A program made the position numbers and the translations under genes. DNA of 64,000 nt from Rhynchospora pubera (Eukaryota; Streptophyta; Magnoliopsida; Poales; Cyperaceae), in contig CM051461.1 in the NCBI GenBank assembly GCA_028095005.1, forward strand, positions 60,741,840 through 60,805,839, in the 5' to 3' direction. Below, piece after piece: positions 24,237 to 34,980 of the stretch. Under the pieces are notes generated by a model that was not told the DNA's origin, made no database searches, and worked only from the letters and a program-made list of their open reading frames with translations. Within the stretch, counting starts at the first letter, position 1. Every line of letters begins with the position of its first letter.

Positions 24237-24549
24237 TGTCACACTCTGCTGCCCCGGGCATGATAGATCCCGCCACGACTACACGCGCCGCGTGCAGCCG
24301 CAAGACTTACCATCCTATTTCCAGTGCAATTTACCATGTATTTACTATACTTATGGAAATAATACTGTCCCAGGACCAACAAACACAGCTTGTACATCAT
24401 GTAAATGAAAATTTCAACATTTCCTCGTAAACACAAGCATCCAGCCATAAAGGCCAACCGTCAACATTGCTTGACAAACACCGCTGCTGACCACGCTTGA
24501 CATGGCCGAAACACTGTCTGGTTATTGGCCAAAACTACCGTATCTCACA
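24237..24549 (-). repeat. 5' LTR of the gag-only element, internally deleted
   Basis: 313 bp against about 2.28 kb for the other LTR. It matches both outer ends of 17701-21467 and joins them at AAAGGC|CAACCG. GGC is present at both breakpoints of the long copy (near 17920 and 21371), as expected for a microhomology deletion. Confidence 0.78.
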
Positions 24550-24654
24550 GCAGAGAGGGAGAGGTGTGAGAGAGGCAGTCGGAGGAGAGAGGGGTTTCGA
24601 TTGGAGCAAGAGGGGTTATCGATTGCAGCATGAAGGGTTTCGGTTGGAGTATCG

Positions 24655-24855
24655 CCCATAAAATTGAACAAGATCAACGATTTGGATTTAACATTTGAAT
24701 TTCAAAATTATTAAATATTACAAAAAATTGTGCTGGTTGGAGACCTCTAAAGCCATTCACGGATTTAACATTTGAATTTCAAAATTATTAAATATTACAA
24801 AAAATTATGCCGGTTGGAGACCTCTAAAGCCATTCACGGCTGTAGAGGATTTGAG
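24655..24855. repeat. 77-bp tandem duplication of a MITE end
   Basis: Unit 24684-24760 is repeated at 24761-24837 with few differences. The preceding AAATTGAACAAGATCAACG and the unit itself match the right halves of the elements at 33513-33945 and 54688-55049, so this is a rearranged end of the same MITE family. Confidence 0.7.
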
Positions 24856-25396
24856 TCCGATGGAAGAAGGGGCAAAAAGAGAGAGATCAGAGAAGACAGA
24901 GAGAGATCGAAGAAGAGAGAGATGGAGAGAGAAGCGGCGCAATTAGGTTTTATCGATGCCCGATAGCTTAGTTCTCTCCGTCATCTCCTCTCTGCAATAA
25001 GCTTAATAATTAATAGCAATACCATATAATTTAGGACGAAACAGACGAAACAAACGATAACGAAACAACCCAATTTCATTAACCTTTTCGTTCTGAGACG
25101 ATTTTATTTGCATTATCCGTTTCCTTTCTTAAACGAAATCGAAATCTTTGACCGTTACTATTTTATTTTGGACGAAACGAATCGAAATAACGATAGAAAT
25201 GGCTACCGGTCCTATTACAAAAGTTCTAGCGGGCTCAATTGTATTGGTGGGCTATTGGCTCATCATCAGTTAATCACCGAATCAAAGCAAAAGAGAGACT
25301 GAGAGAGCAGTAGAGCACCGATTTCTCAGTCGGCGCTTTTCACTTTTCCAGTCTCTTCCCTTCCCTTTTACTCCGCCTGTCCGCCAGGCGACAGCC

Positions 25397-28300
25397 ATGG
25401 CGACGGTGGTGGCTATGTCGTTGTCGCAACCGGACGAGCTGCCGCCGCTTCCGCCACCTCTGGCCTCCCCTTCCGTGCAGCTCATCGGCCGAGTGGATCG
25501 AGACAAATTTATTGCTATGGCCGATCATTTCCTACTCAGCCGCAACCCCTCCCATCTCCTTCTCAGTTTGTTCCTTGACCTCTATTCTCTTCATTACCCA
25601 TCTCTCTCAGACTCGTATATACCTTCCCTGCTAGCCAAATCCCACTCTCTCTTGGCCTTCGCCACCTCACCATTGAAAGTTGTCTTGTACCTATTCTCCC
25701 AGCCATTTTCTCCATTGACTCTCTCGAGTCCCTCTCACTCATTTCAAATTTTTATCCCGCAGAATACCTTATATTTCCCTCTGGACTCACAATGACCTGC
25801 CTCAGAAGCCTCTCCCTTCAATTATATATGTTGACCCAGCCAGTCTCAGCCAACTTGTTTCTCAATTGTGCTCCTTGAGGATTTACACCTTGTAACCCGC
25901 TCCATGAATACCCTAAGCCTTTCCTCCCGAACAATAAAAACACTCAAACTGATAATTACCTGTGGTTTTTCACAACTCCCTACCTTAGAGTTGTTTCTAC
26001 CTTCATTGGAGTCACTTCATTTACACAAAAATCATTCCTTTTCTAGCATCTTTCACATCCATAATGGGTTTCCTTTGCTGAAAAGAGCTTCGATTATACA
26101 TTGTGGAGTTCAGGGAGAAGATGTCAATGCTATTTCAAATCTGCTCAATTCTTTTGGCATGTGGAATAACTAAGTCTGTATGTGAAGGAGAGTGAGGTGA
26201 TAAGCCCATCTTTATCCCTCTGCTATTTTTTTGTCCATGCACTTTTATCTATCTGGTGCAAGCCCATCCTCTATTGTTCAGATCAGTGTTTTAAAGCCCA
26301 TCTTTCTATTGCGCAGATCTGTGTATTAAATCTTTCAGTTGACCACCACTTTTCTAAATTTAAATTAGGATGTTATAGTATCTCAGATATGCTTCTCATA
26401 ACTGTATGATATCTATATTTGTATATTGCGGAAATGGCATTACAAGTAGTGAATTGCAAAATATCGGCATAAACTGCAAAAAAAAAAAAAATTTAAATGT
26501 CTGTGTTAGATTGGCCTACCAAAACCAACTAAACTGATCCAAGATAATTTGAATCCATTTTTCAAGTAAATGTATATTGGAATCTAGTCTAGACACCGAC
26601 CTGGTTTGCTTATTCCTAGGACAGCACCTGTATTTAGGTAGTATATATGGGAATTCTATGTTTCTGATTAGTTGTCCTTGACATTTTTTTTTAGTTGATT
26701 TTTACAGCATGCGGAGTATCCGGAACCTATCTTACTGCAACCAGGAAAAGATTTGCTAAAGTTCCCTAATCTGAAGCACTTGGATGTGGGTCTGTGCTTT
26801 CATGAGCACAACTTTGCAGCCATCATTATGATGCTACATAATTGCCCTGCTCTGCAATCAGTGAAGGTTGTTCATAAGGTACATGTTTTTTTTTTCTTTC
26901 GGGGTTTTCCATTTATTTTATTTATTTGTTGCACTTCTGCTGGAATTTCATTCTATGTGCTAACATATGAATGCGTGAAGTTTCTTTGATGGAACTGTTC
27001 ATTCTGTTTTGCAATCCTTGGCCTAACTATTGCTATGCACCTGATTTCATTCTATTGAGCCTTGTAATTCTGGCTAAGACGTCTGTGGATTGTTTTCAAC
27101 CCTGTATGTTTATAAAGAATTATAATTTATTCATTAGTATTTAATGTTTTTTTTCTCATTAATTCATTCTAATTTTTTAAGGAAACCATGGAAAAAGTAC
27201 TATCTTATGTTTTTATGGAAGCATGGAAATAAACTCTGAACTATCTTAGGTTCAGTTCCACCCCTAATTCTTTTGTTTGTTGAAATGAACCTTGGACTTC
27301 TAGTTGGTTATGTTGAATTCTTTGTAAGTCATTTACTACTGGTACCACTGCAACTATGTTAAATGAGTTGCTAATGTTACATGATTAAACCTAGTTTAGT
27401 AAAGATATAGATAAGTGGAAGCTATGTTCTCTATTTGCCAAAACGAAACAGATTTTAACACCATAGGTGTGACATCCCTGAATTTTAGGACCTGTTTGCA
27501 ATACATCGAATTCTAAGGTCCTATTTGAAAAATGTCCATGTTTATCCACTTTGAAAATATCTCTTTGATCTTATCCACTTTGAAAATATCTATTTGATCT
27601 TATCCACATTTTTAGTAGCTAAGTAATCAGTATTTATATAAATAATTTTTTATAATTAATATCTTTATAAATAGGCTCAGTTATTTTTATAAATAATATT
27701 AATATTTTCAGAAATAATAGCTAAGTAATTCCTTTCTGCTTACTTAGCCATTAAGTAATCTAGCATATTTACCATTTTAGCCAGACCTCTACTATAAATA
27801 GACCCCAGCCTCATTTCATTTCATTTCGTATATCATTTCTGTTTCTCTCTCTTCCTAGCAAATTGTGAATACCACCTTGGCTTTGAATAGTCGGCCATTT
27901 GGGGAATTCGAGTGTCGCTCTGATTAGTCAGTTTTGTCAGATGAGCAACAAGACTATTCAGGGTCAGCCGGATAGTATCCGGAATACGAGACCGAGGAGA
28001 CTGGTCAAGACTCTATCGACCCTCCTGAGGAGTAGCCTCTTTGTTTCCATCTTTACCAGGTGTGGATGCCTTAGGTTTTGTTTATTCTCTAGTCTAGTAA
28101 TTAAATCATTAATTTATTGTGTGCATTTCATGTCATTAACATTAAGTAAACAGTTAAGTGCATGTCATTAATGAAAGATTAGTCTTGCATATATAGGATA
28201 TGCATGCATATTAAAAATGTGATTATTATACTTAAAAGTGCTGTTAATCAACACTTGCATTTGGGGCTGATCGAGACAGTGGTTATCATTGTTGTATTAT

Positions 28301-31300
28301 ATATTCATTTGGACCTGATTTGATCTCTGAGTTGAATGTGCCGTTATATCAGACTTCCTCTCGACCCCCATGCGTCAGTTTATCGGTACCGTGTATTACT
28401 GCCTACTCCTCGACGGGGGATGTAGGGACGGGGCACTTACGAGTTGTCGAGCATTTACGCGTAGGTTGTTCTGTGGGCACATGTGTTGACATTGTCTATT
28501 TTTATTGGGTCTAGTGAGTTGGATTGACACAACTTTTGACCATTGAGTGCGGGTGTTTGATTCTCGTATTATTATGCTATTCTTCCGTACTTATCTATAC
28601 TTAGTATTATTTCGTTTTTCCAGACATTTTTCAGTTTATTTAAACATGTCATGCTTTGGGGAATGTTTCATTAAAACATCAAATACACTTCATGTATTGT
28701 AAATTTAAAAAGTAGTATGGTTTAGTTCTAGCTAGAATTAACCAGACCTTAGGCTCACTCTATCTCCACACTGAGTATTCGCGTACTCAGCCCACAAAAC
28801 TTTAATTTGTGGAGACAGGTTCAGGTTTGGTGCAAGAAGAAAGAAAAGTTTTAGAGGAAGGCCAAGCCAAGCTGGAATAATGATTAATGTATAATATTAT
28901 GGTATTTTGTGTGTGTTGTTTTCTGCTGGATTGTTTGTAATAAAAGCAAATAATACTTGGTTATGTATTTACTGTTTGTGATATTTGTATCTGTGACACT
29001 GTATTAAAGCCTTACGTGTGTACAGTAGAGTGTATACACGTGGCGGGGTTGTCCATCTCGAATTATGGCTTGGTTCGGGGTGTGACAATAGGTTTTTCAT
29101 TTTCACTTTCCCTTATCTCAAGGGTTATTCATTGAAATATATGTTGAAAGTAACTAATTTACTGTTAATTCTAAATATAACTATGTAATCTGCAATTTCC
29201 TAAAGTTAGAAATTCTTTGCAAAAGAGTCAAGTAGAAAGAGATAAAGATACATCCAGCAACAACTGGAGGAATTAATGTTAGTGTGTTTGTATTTACATT
29301 TAGAGAAAACAAAGAACAAAAAAAACAGCTAGAAATTTGTTTAATCATCCAAATATGAGCATATATGAAAGATAATACATGAATCATTTTGAACTTTGGT
29401 AAATCAATAAAAAAACATATAGATACAGTAAATTATAAGAAATACCAGGTAAAATTAGTTTGGTAACTGATGATACTATTGGCTCCCAATCGTATTTCCT
29501 TCTTTGATTCCAATTTGTGCATCTTCCTTTTTATCATAAACCTAAGTAAAAACATAACATTTTTGTGAGGTCTTTTTAAATTTACTGCAAACATGCAAAA
29601 TTTAACCTTATTTGTGGATGTTAAATTTGACATTCAGCAAAAAAGCAATTTAGAATCTTTTTTTTTTCAGTGGAAAGTACTATTTTCAGCATTCAGCAAA
29701 ATAAACCTTTTTTAGGGCATAGAACCCAATATTAAATGGATAAGGGCAAGTCTATTGTATTTTCCTTTATGCCTATGCCTAGCTTTGCCATTATTAAGTC
29801 TCAGTTGATTGTCTTTGCACATTTACTTCCCATTTGTGAAGTGAATACAGATAGCAATGTCAGGAAGTAAGACAAAAGGTACAAGGGATGGAAGGAATTA
29901 GAAGAAGATGACTTCTGATTTTGTAGAGGAAAAGATCTTTGTAAGACCCAATAATAGGTTGAAACTAGTCAGATTTTGGGGATACACACCATGTTCTTTT
30001 TTTGTGAAAAGATGTTGGTGTTTTTATTTTGCATTTTTTTGTGCAATATCACTTAATTTGGTTTCTCATTGGTTTCATTTAAGTTTAAATGGCTCCAATT
30101 GGTGCATCAAGGGGAAGCTACAATTCTAGCGAAGGCTTTTCTATACAACTGGAGATTACATTTAAAGCACTGATTAAATTATAATTGCAAAAATTTAGGT
30201 CTATTTTAGACTTTACCCAATTTAGGTCCGGGCTTTTGATTCTGTTTTTCTATTTGAAGCTACTAGGTGAAGTCTATGCTATAATTCATGGTTGGTTAGG
30301 TCTGAACGAAATTTCAAACAAGCTAGCTTCTGCTCCCACCAGAGCTGACCTGTTGAATAAAATATATCCTTTCATTTGATCTTCCATTGTACCGTATCTT
30401 GTGGAAAACCATAGAGTATTCCATCTGTATTCTCAAAGTTAGCCACTGTTGTTAGCAGTCAAACTCCAATCTGTCTATACATTTCCTCATTTTGAATTTC
30501 TGTGTCTCTAACGGTGCATGAACTCGTGCTGCTTCTAGTTTTCTCATGAATTCATTCATTTTATCTCGCCATGTGTTTGAGTGCAAAATAATCAACTAAA
30601 CAAATCTTATGCATGTATTGTTTTGTATTCATTGAGATTGTGATGCACACACATTGTTTACTCCTATTCTTCATGATTTTATTTTCCTTTTAATTGAGTG
30701 GTACTTGGAAAAATTAGGCAAATTTTTTTTGCCAATGTATACTAGTTGTCGATCATAAGTTTTATTTTTTATATTTTTTTCCAGCGTTTCCATCATTATA
30801 GCCAAAAACTCGAACAGATTTCATACTATACAAAGTTCAATCCGGCTGTTGAGCTGCTGAGGCCTAGGAAATGTGGTCAACATAAATCCTCATTAATTTA
30901 TAAAATTAGATTGCATTGAGGGCCTCATTATTACTCCACTGAACAAGAATGTTAGCTTCATTGCTTGTCATTTTATTTCTTCTTTGGGATAACCAGTTGG
31001 GGTTTCCCTGCTAAGGTTGACACCTGCCCAGGTTGCAGTAAACTAGTTTAGTTACGTGATGCATAGGAGCCAGGTTTCTCTCATCTTCTTCTGAAATACT
31101 CTAGTATATTGCTACCAATTGTTTCTGTTTTTTGTTTTGAACTTTTTCTTATAGATCCCAGAATTCACTGGTGTGGCAAGAGGGAGGAAAAGGAAAGATT
31201 GGGAATCAAAGCTGCTGTGTAATACTCATGGTAATTACCGCTATGCTTATTTTAGAAATCTCCATTTAGGGGAGAAAAGAAAAGAATTTATGAAGCTGCT

Positions 31301-31340
31301 GGGTAAGAAATGTAGCTCTAAGAGGTATGTAAAGAGCTAA
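25397..31340 (+). pseudogene. F-box/LRR gene copy C, F-box deleted
   Basis: Exons correspond to 25397-26196, 26708-26878 and 31155-31340. Exon 1 keeps the N-terminus (MATVVAMSLSQPDEL) but jumps directly to PPLPPPLASPS. About 100 bp encoding the F-box core are absent relative to copy A, with CTG at both breakpoints, and a further 4-bp loss follows. Later there is a 2-bp gain near 25650, a 1-bp loss near 25830 and an in-frame TAA at about 26169. Exon 2 (FPNLKHLDVGLCFHEHNF) and exon 3 (IPEFTGVARGRKRKDWE ... stop 31338-31340) are open. Intron 2 contains a solo LTR. Without an F-box it could not join an SCF complex. Clearly a pseudogene. Confidence 0.82.
27468..29087 (+). mobile_element. Solo LTR (1.62 kb) in intron 2 of copy C
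   Basis: TGTGACATCCCTG ... GGGGTGTGACA, perfect 5-bp TSD ATAGG at 27463-27467 and 29088-29092. A TATAAAT box at about 27793 and AATAAAAG near 28940 indicate plus orientation. The paralogous intron of copy A near 9086-9110 runs straight through (ACACCATATG, then TTTTTTATTTTCACC) without the insert. The ends resemble Ty3-type LTRs. Confidence 0.87.
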
Positions 31341-32028
31341 GAGTTGATGTAGATACTGTTCTTAAGCTAAATGAAGTCATTTTATTGTTTTGCTCATGTC
31401 TGGTATTCTGTTTAAGATAGACATATACTTAGATTGTGACACATATATAAGTGCTGTTATGTGTGGCTCTTCTGTAAATCTGGCTGAAATTTGGTCTTGT
31501 ATGCATGTTGCTGTGGAATGCCATCTTTTAGCTTATTATTTTGTTGCTCCTTTGTGTTCATCCATGGTGTTGTTTCTTGAGTTTAACGTAATTATTAATC
31601 AACTGAAATAGATTTCTGCTTACTTTGCTTATTTAGAATCCAATTTTCAGCAAAAAAAAAAAACATTTCAGAATCCAATTTTCAGCTAAGAGTACGTTTT
31701 TCGGCTTTATTTTTTAGCGCACAAAACCCAATTTTAAATGAGAAAAGACAAGTCTGTTATATTGTCCTTTCTTCCTAGGCCAAGCTTTAGCATTATTAAG
31801 TCTCAATTGATTGCCTTTGCACAGAGTCATCATTTACTTCCCATTTGGTGAAGTGAATACAGATAGCAATGTGAGGAAATAAGACAAAAAGTACAAGGAA
31901 TCGAAGGAAATAGAAGAAGATGACTTCTGATTCTGTAGAGAAAAATATCTATATAAGCCCTGATCATAGGTCCAAAATAGTCATAATATGCTCTGATCAT
32001 TAAAATAAGGAAAAGAAGTCGTCCTTTA

Positions 32029-32170
32029 GGCTTCGTTTGGATGAGGTGTGGGAAGAAGGGAAGAAGTGGGAAGAAGTATTGGGAAGTGTGTAATTTTAGG
32101 AAGAGTTTAGATTGTTTATAATAAATTTCTTTCTTTATTCCCTTCTTCCCACACGGTATCCAAACGGAGC
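32029..32170. mobile_element. Tourist-like MITE with TTA target duplication
   Basis: 142 bp, GGCTTCGTTTGGATGAG ... ATCCAAACGGAGC, flanked by TTA (32026-32028 and 32171-32173). The corresponding place in copy A, near 10053, reads GTTCTTTAGTCGAGAGCAG with a single TTAG, i.e. the empty site. PIF/Harbinger-type by its 3-bp target. Confidence 0.78.
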
Positions 32171-33409
32171 TTAGTTGAGAGCAGATTTTGAATTTTTGAG
32201 GATACACACACCATGGTTTTTTTTTCTGAAAAGTATCAATGTGGGGTGTTTTTATTTTGCATTTTTTTTGCACAATATTATTTTTTTTCGTTTCTCATTG
32301 GCTTGATTTAAGTTTAAATGGCTCCAATAAGTGGGTGCATCAAGGGAAAATTAAAATTCTAGCTAAGGCTTTTCTATACAATTAATAAAGCACTGAATAA
32401 ATTATAATTGCAAATAGTTAGGTCTAATTCAGAATTTACCCAATTCAAGTCCCTGCTTTTTTTTGTTTGTCTCTATTTGAAGCTACTAGGCGAAGTCTAT
32501 GCAATGATTCATGTTTAATTACGCCTAAATGAAATTTCTTTTGAGGGTCATTTTTTTTTTTTTGAGGGTTGCCTAAATGAAATTTCAAACAGCTAGCTTC
32601 TACTCCCTCCAGAGCTGACCTGTTAAATAAAAAATATTCTTTCATTCATTTGTGCTTCCATTGTACGGTATCTTACGGAAAACTTGAGGGGTGCCCCCAT
32701 CTGCCTTCTCAAGCTCAGCCATTGTCGTAATCAGTCAAATTCCAATCTGCCTATACAATTACATCTCATTGTCTATTTCTGTCTCTAAATGTGCATCAAC
32801 TCGTTCTGCTTCTAGTTTTCTCATGAATTCATTCATTTTATCTCGCCGGATGTTTGAGTGCAAAATAATCAACAAAATAAATCTTATGCATACATTTTTC
32901 TGTCCTCATTGAGATTGTGACACACACAGATACACTCTCTACTTCCTTTCTTGGTGGTGTTTTTTTTCACTTTTAAATTAATGTTATTTGGAAAAGATAG
33001 GGATATATTTTATTTATTTATTTATTTTGCTAATGTATACTTGTTATAGATCATAGTTTTATTCTTGATATTTTTGCCTTTTCCATCATTATATCCAGAA
33101 ACTTTAGCTGTTGAGGTCTGAGGAACGTGGTCAATGTAAATCCTCATGAAGTTGCATAATTAGATTGCATTGAGAGCCTCATTTCTCTACCAAGGAAGCA
33201 ATAAATAAATTTTATTTATGTGATGCATAAGAACGAGGTTTCTTTCATCTTGGCATCCTCCTTTTGTTCATTTTCTTCTGAAATGACCGATTTAAACCGT
33301 TCAATATGTTCTTTATATTGAAAACTTACAAAAAACCAATTTTTATATATTTTTTTAGTATATTGCTACCAACCGTATGTGTTTTTCATTTTTAACTTTT
33401 TTCTTGTAG

Positions 33410-34038
33410 ATCCCGAATTTCGTTGGTGCATCAAGAGGGAGAAAAAGGAAAGATTGGGAATCAAAGCTTCCGTGTAATGCCGATGTTAATTACCCTTATG
33501 CTTATTTTAGAAGAGTAAAGTTCGGCTACCAACATTTTGGTTGTCCCCAAATGTCAATATTTTACTATTTAATTAATTTATAAAATAAAAAAATTTAAAT
33601 ATTAAATTCAAACTGTTAATCTTATTTAATTTATCGAGTGATGTGTTTTCATATAAATTTGGAAAATTTTAGAATTTATTTGATACTCGATCAAAGGCTA
33701 AAACATGAACGTATTAGAACGAAACTATCATAGTTAACAAAGTTCGTTTGTTTTTCTATCTCTTGATCGAGTATGAAATAAAATCCAAAATTTGCAAAAC
33801 TTATATGAAAACACGTCGTTCTTTAAAACTAAACAAGATCAACGGTTTGAATTCAACATTTGAATTTTTAAATTTGAAAAAATAGCTTAATAGCAAAATG
33901 TTGGCATTTGGGAGCAACCAAAATATTGGTAGCGGAACCTTCTTCATTTTAGAAATCTTCATTTAGGGGAGAATATAAAAAGAATTCATGAAGTGGCTGG
34001 CTGAAAAATGTAGCTCTAAGGGGCATGCAGAGAGCTAG
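33410..34038 (+). pseudogene. Orphan F-box last exon, split by a Mutator-type MITE
   Basis: A second copy of exon 3 downstream of copy C, with an intact acceptor (ttcttgtag). It starts IPNFVGASRGRKRKDWE and proceeds to YAYFR, where the MITE (33513-33945) interrupts. The rest (CTTCATTTAGGGGAG ... CATGCAGAGAGCTAG, stop 34036-34038) follows, with an additional frameshift near 33975. No upstream exons belong to it. Confidence 0.78.
33513..33945. mobile_element. Mutator-type MITE with 9-bp TSD
   Basis: 433 bp. Left end GAGTAAAGTTCGGCTACCAA; reverse complement of right end GAAGAAGGTTCCGCTACCAA; the match extends to about 31 bp of inverted repeat. Perfect 9-bp TSD ATTTTAGAA at 33504-33512 and 33946-33954, inside an exon copy whose uninterrupted form is known from copies A and C. 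Non-coding interior shared with 54688-55049 and 24655-24855. Confidence 0.88.
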
Positions 34039-34980
34039 GAGTTGGTGTAAATGTTATTGTTGAGCTAAATGAAGTCATTTTCATTGTTTTGCTTGCCTCT
34101 TCTCTCGCGTATTCTGTTTAAGCTAAATGTATCCTTGGACTTCAAAGATTGCAGAAGCGTGTGATCGATGGAAATCGACGTTATTTGTGGGATTCAAACA
34201 TATGACTCTTTAAATCGTAGTTATGGCGGCATTACAACTATAACAAAAGATGTCAATATTTATTGACCAAACTTTATAGATGACCTATGTCAGTACCACC
34301 GTAGATAAATCTAGTGGGTACACTTTAAAATTTTTGACGTATTTGTTCCATTTTCAAAATAAAACTGGATAGCGCTTTCATCTTTTTTCGAAGAAAAACT
34401 TGTTTTCCACAAGTGACATTTTACTGGCTCTATTTTTAAAATTATTTTTAAGTATTTTTTTACCACTCTATATCGAGTTTGATGGAATTTAAAATAAAAA
34501 AAAAGTTAAAAGAAGCATGCAACAAAAAACCTCCAACAATTCAACCTAAACATTAATATGTTTATCCGTTATTCTATTTTATTTCTTTATATACAATAAT
34601 TTTGAAATAATGCAAATGCAAAACAGATCGGATCGAGTTGGTTTATTTTTTGGTTAGATCGAAAGGAGACGAATATGAAATAATAAATGAACGAATATGA
34701 AATATTTAATTTTTAACGCTTTAACACCGCATGATGCAACAACAGATTAAACACCCATTAATGAACGGCTCAGATAACTTTAAAAGGCCTTACACGAATC
34801 ACAGTGCAGTCCCCTGGCGATATCTAAACATCTCTAGAAAACAAAACGCTATCCAAATCCGGAACCCTACTATTACTAATCTCCAACTCGGATCTGGATC
34901 CGAAATTATTTGCCATTCTTCTCTAATCTTCTCCCGCTTCGTTTTCTCGCGTCTGGGATTCAAACACTAAAATCTCTCCA
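34039..34980. other. Intergenic and 5' region of the sororin-like gene
   Basis: AT-rich to about 34700. The last 150 bp before 34981 are more GC-balanced and pyrimidine-rich (TTCTCTAATCTTCTCCCGC), as in a plant 5' UTR. No TATA box was singled out. Confidence 0.4.

Larger units (their letters stand above)
17701..24549 (-). mobile_element. Gag-only Ty3-type LTR retrotransposon (TR-GAG-like), minus strand
   Basis: LTRs at 17701-21467 (3' LTR, itself interrupted) and 24237-24549 (5' LTR), each TGTCACAC...TCTCACA on the plus strand. 5-bp duplication GCAGA at 17696-17700 and 24550-24554. Next to the 5' LTR is a primer-binding site for initiator tRNA-Met (TGGTATCAGAGC on the minus strand, 24215-24226). 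Next to the 3' LTR is a polypurine tract (AAGGGGGGTGGAA on the minus strand, about 21468-21480). Between them is only a broken gag, with no protease, RT, RNase H or integrase, so it depended on another element. Two solo LTRs have inserted into it. Confidence 0.85.
16500..25214. mobile_element. hAT-type element split by a nested LTR retrotransposon
   Basis: Left end TAGGGCTGCATAAC; reverse complement of right end TAGGACCGGTAGCC. Flanked by perfect 8-bp duplications TTACAAAA at 16492-16499 and 25215-25222. The subterminal 200 bp on each side are rich in AACG, GAAACG and AACGATA motifs, as in the small hAT MITEs. Removing the Ty3-type element (17701-24549 plus one 5-bp duplication) leaves about 1.86 kb of hAT sequence. 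That sequence has no transposase, so the element was non-autonomous. It sits just upstream of F-box copy C. Confidence 0.75.
31622..34100 (+). repeat. Partial tandem duplication of an F-box intron 2/exon 3 segment
   Basis: Aligns by eye with 9680-11640 of copy A and with 29640-31400 of copy C. Shared blocks include the GATTGCCTTTGCACA, ATGAATTCATTCATTTTATC and GCTGTTGAG-CTGAG stretches and a last-exon copy. It is nearer to copy A than to its neighbour C (exon starts ATCCCG, GCATCAAGAGGGA). It has no exon 1 or 2. Confidence 0.75.

Noticed and set aside
25045..25214. Independent small hAT element starting at TAGGACGAAAC
   Set aside because: Its left flank does not match the right flank TTACAAAA, whereas 16492-16499 does perfectly; it is the right end of the large hAT element.
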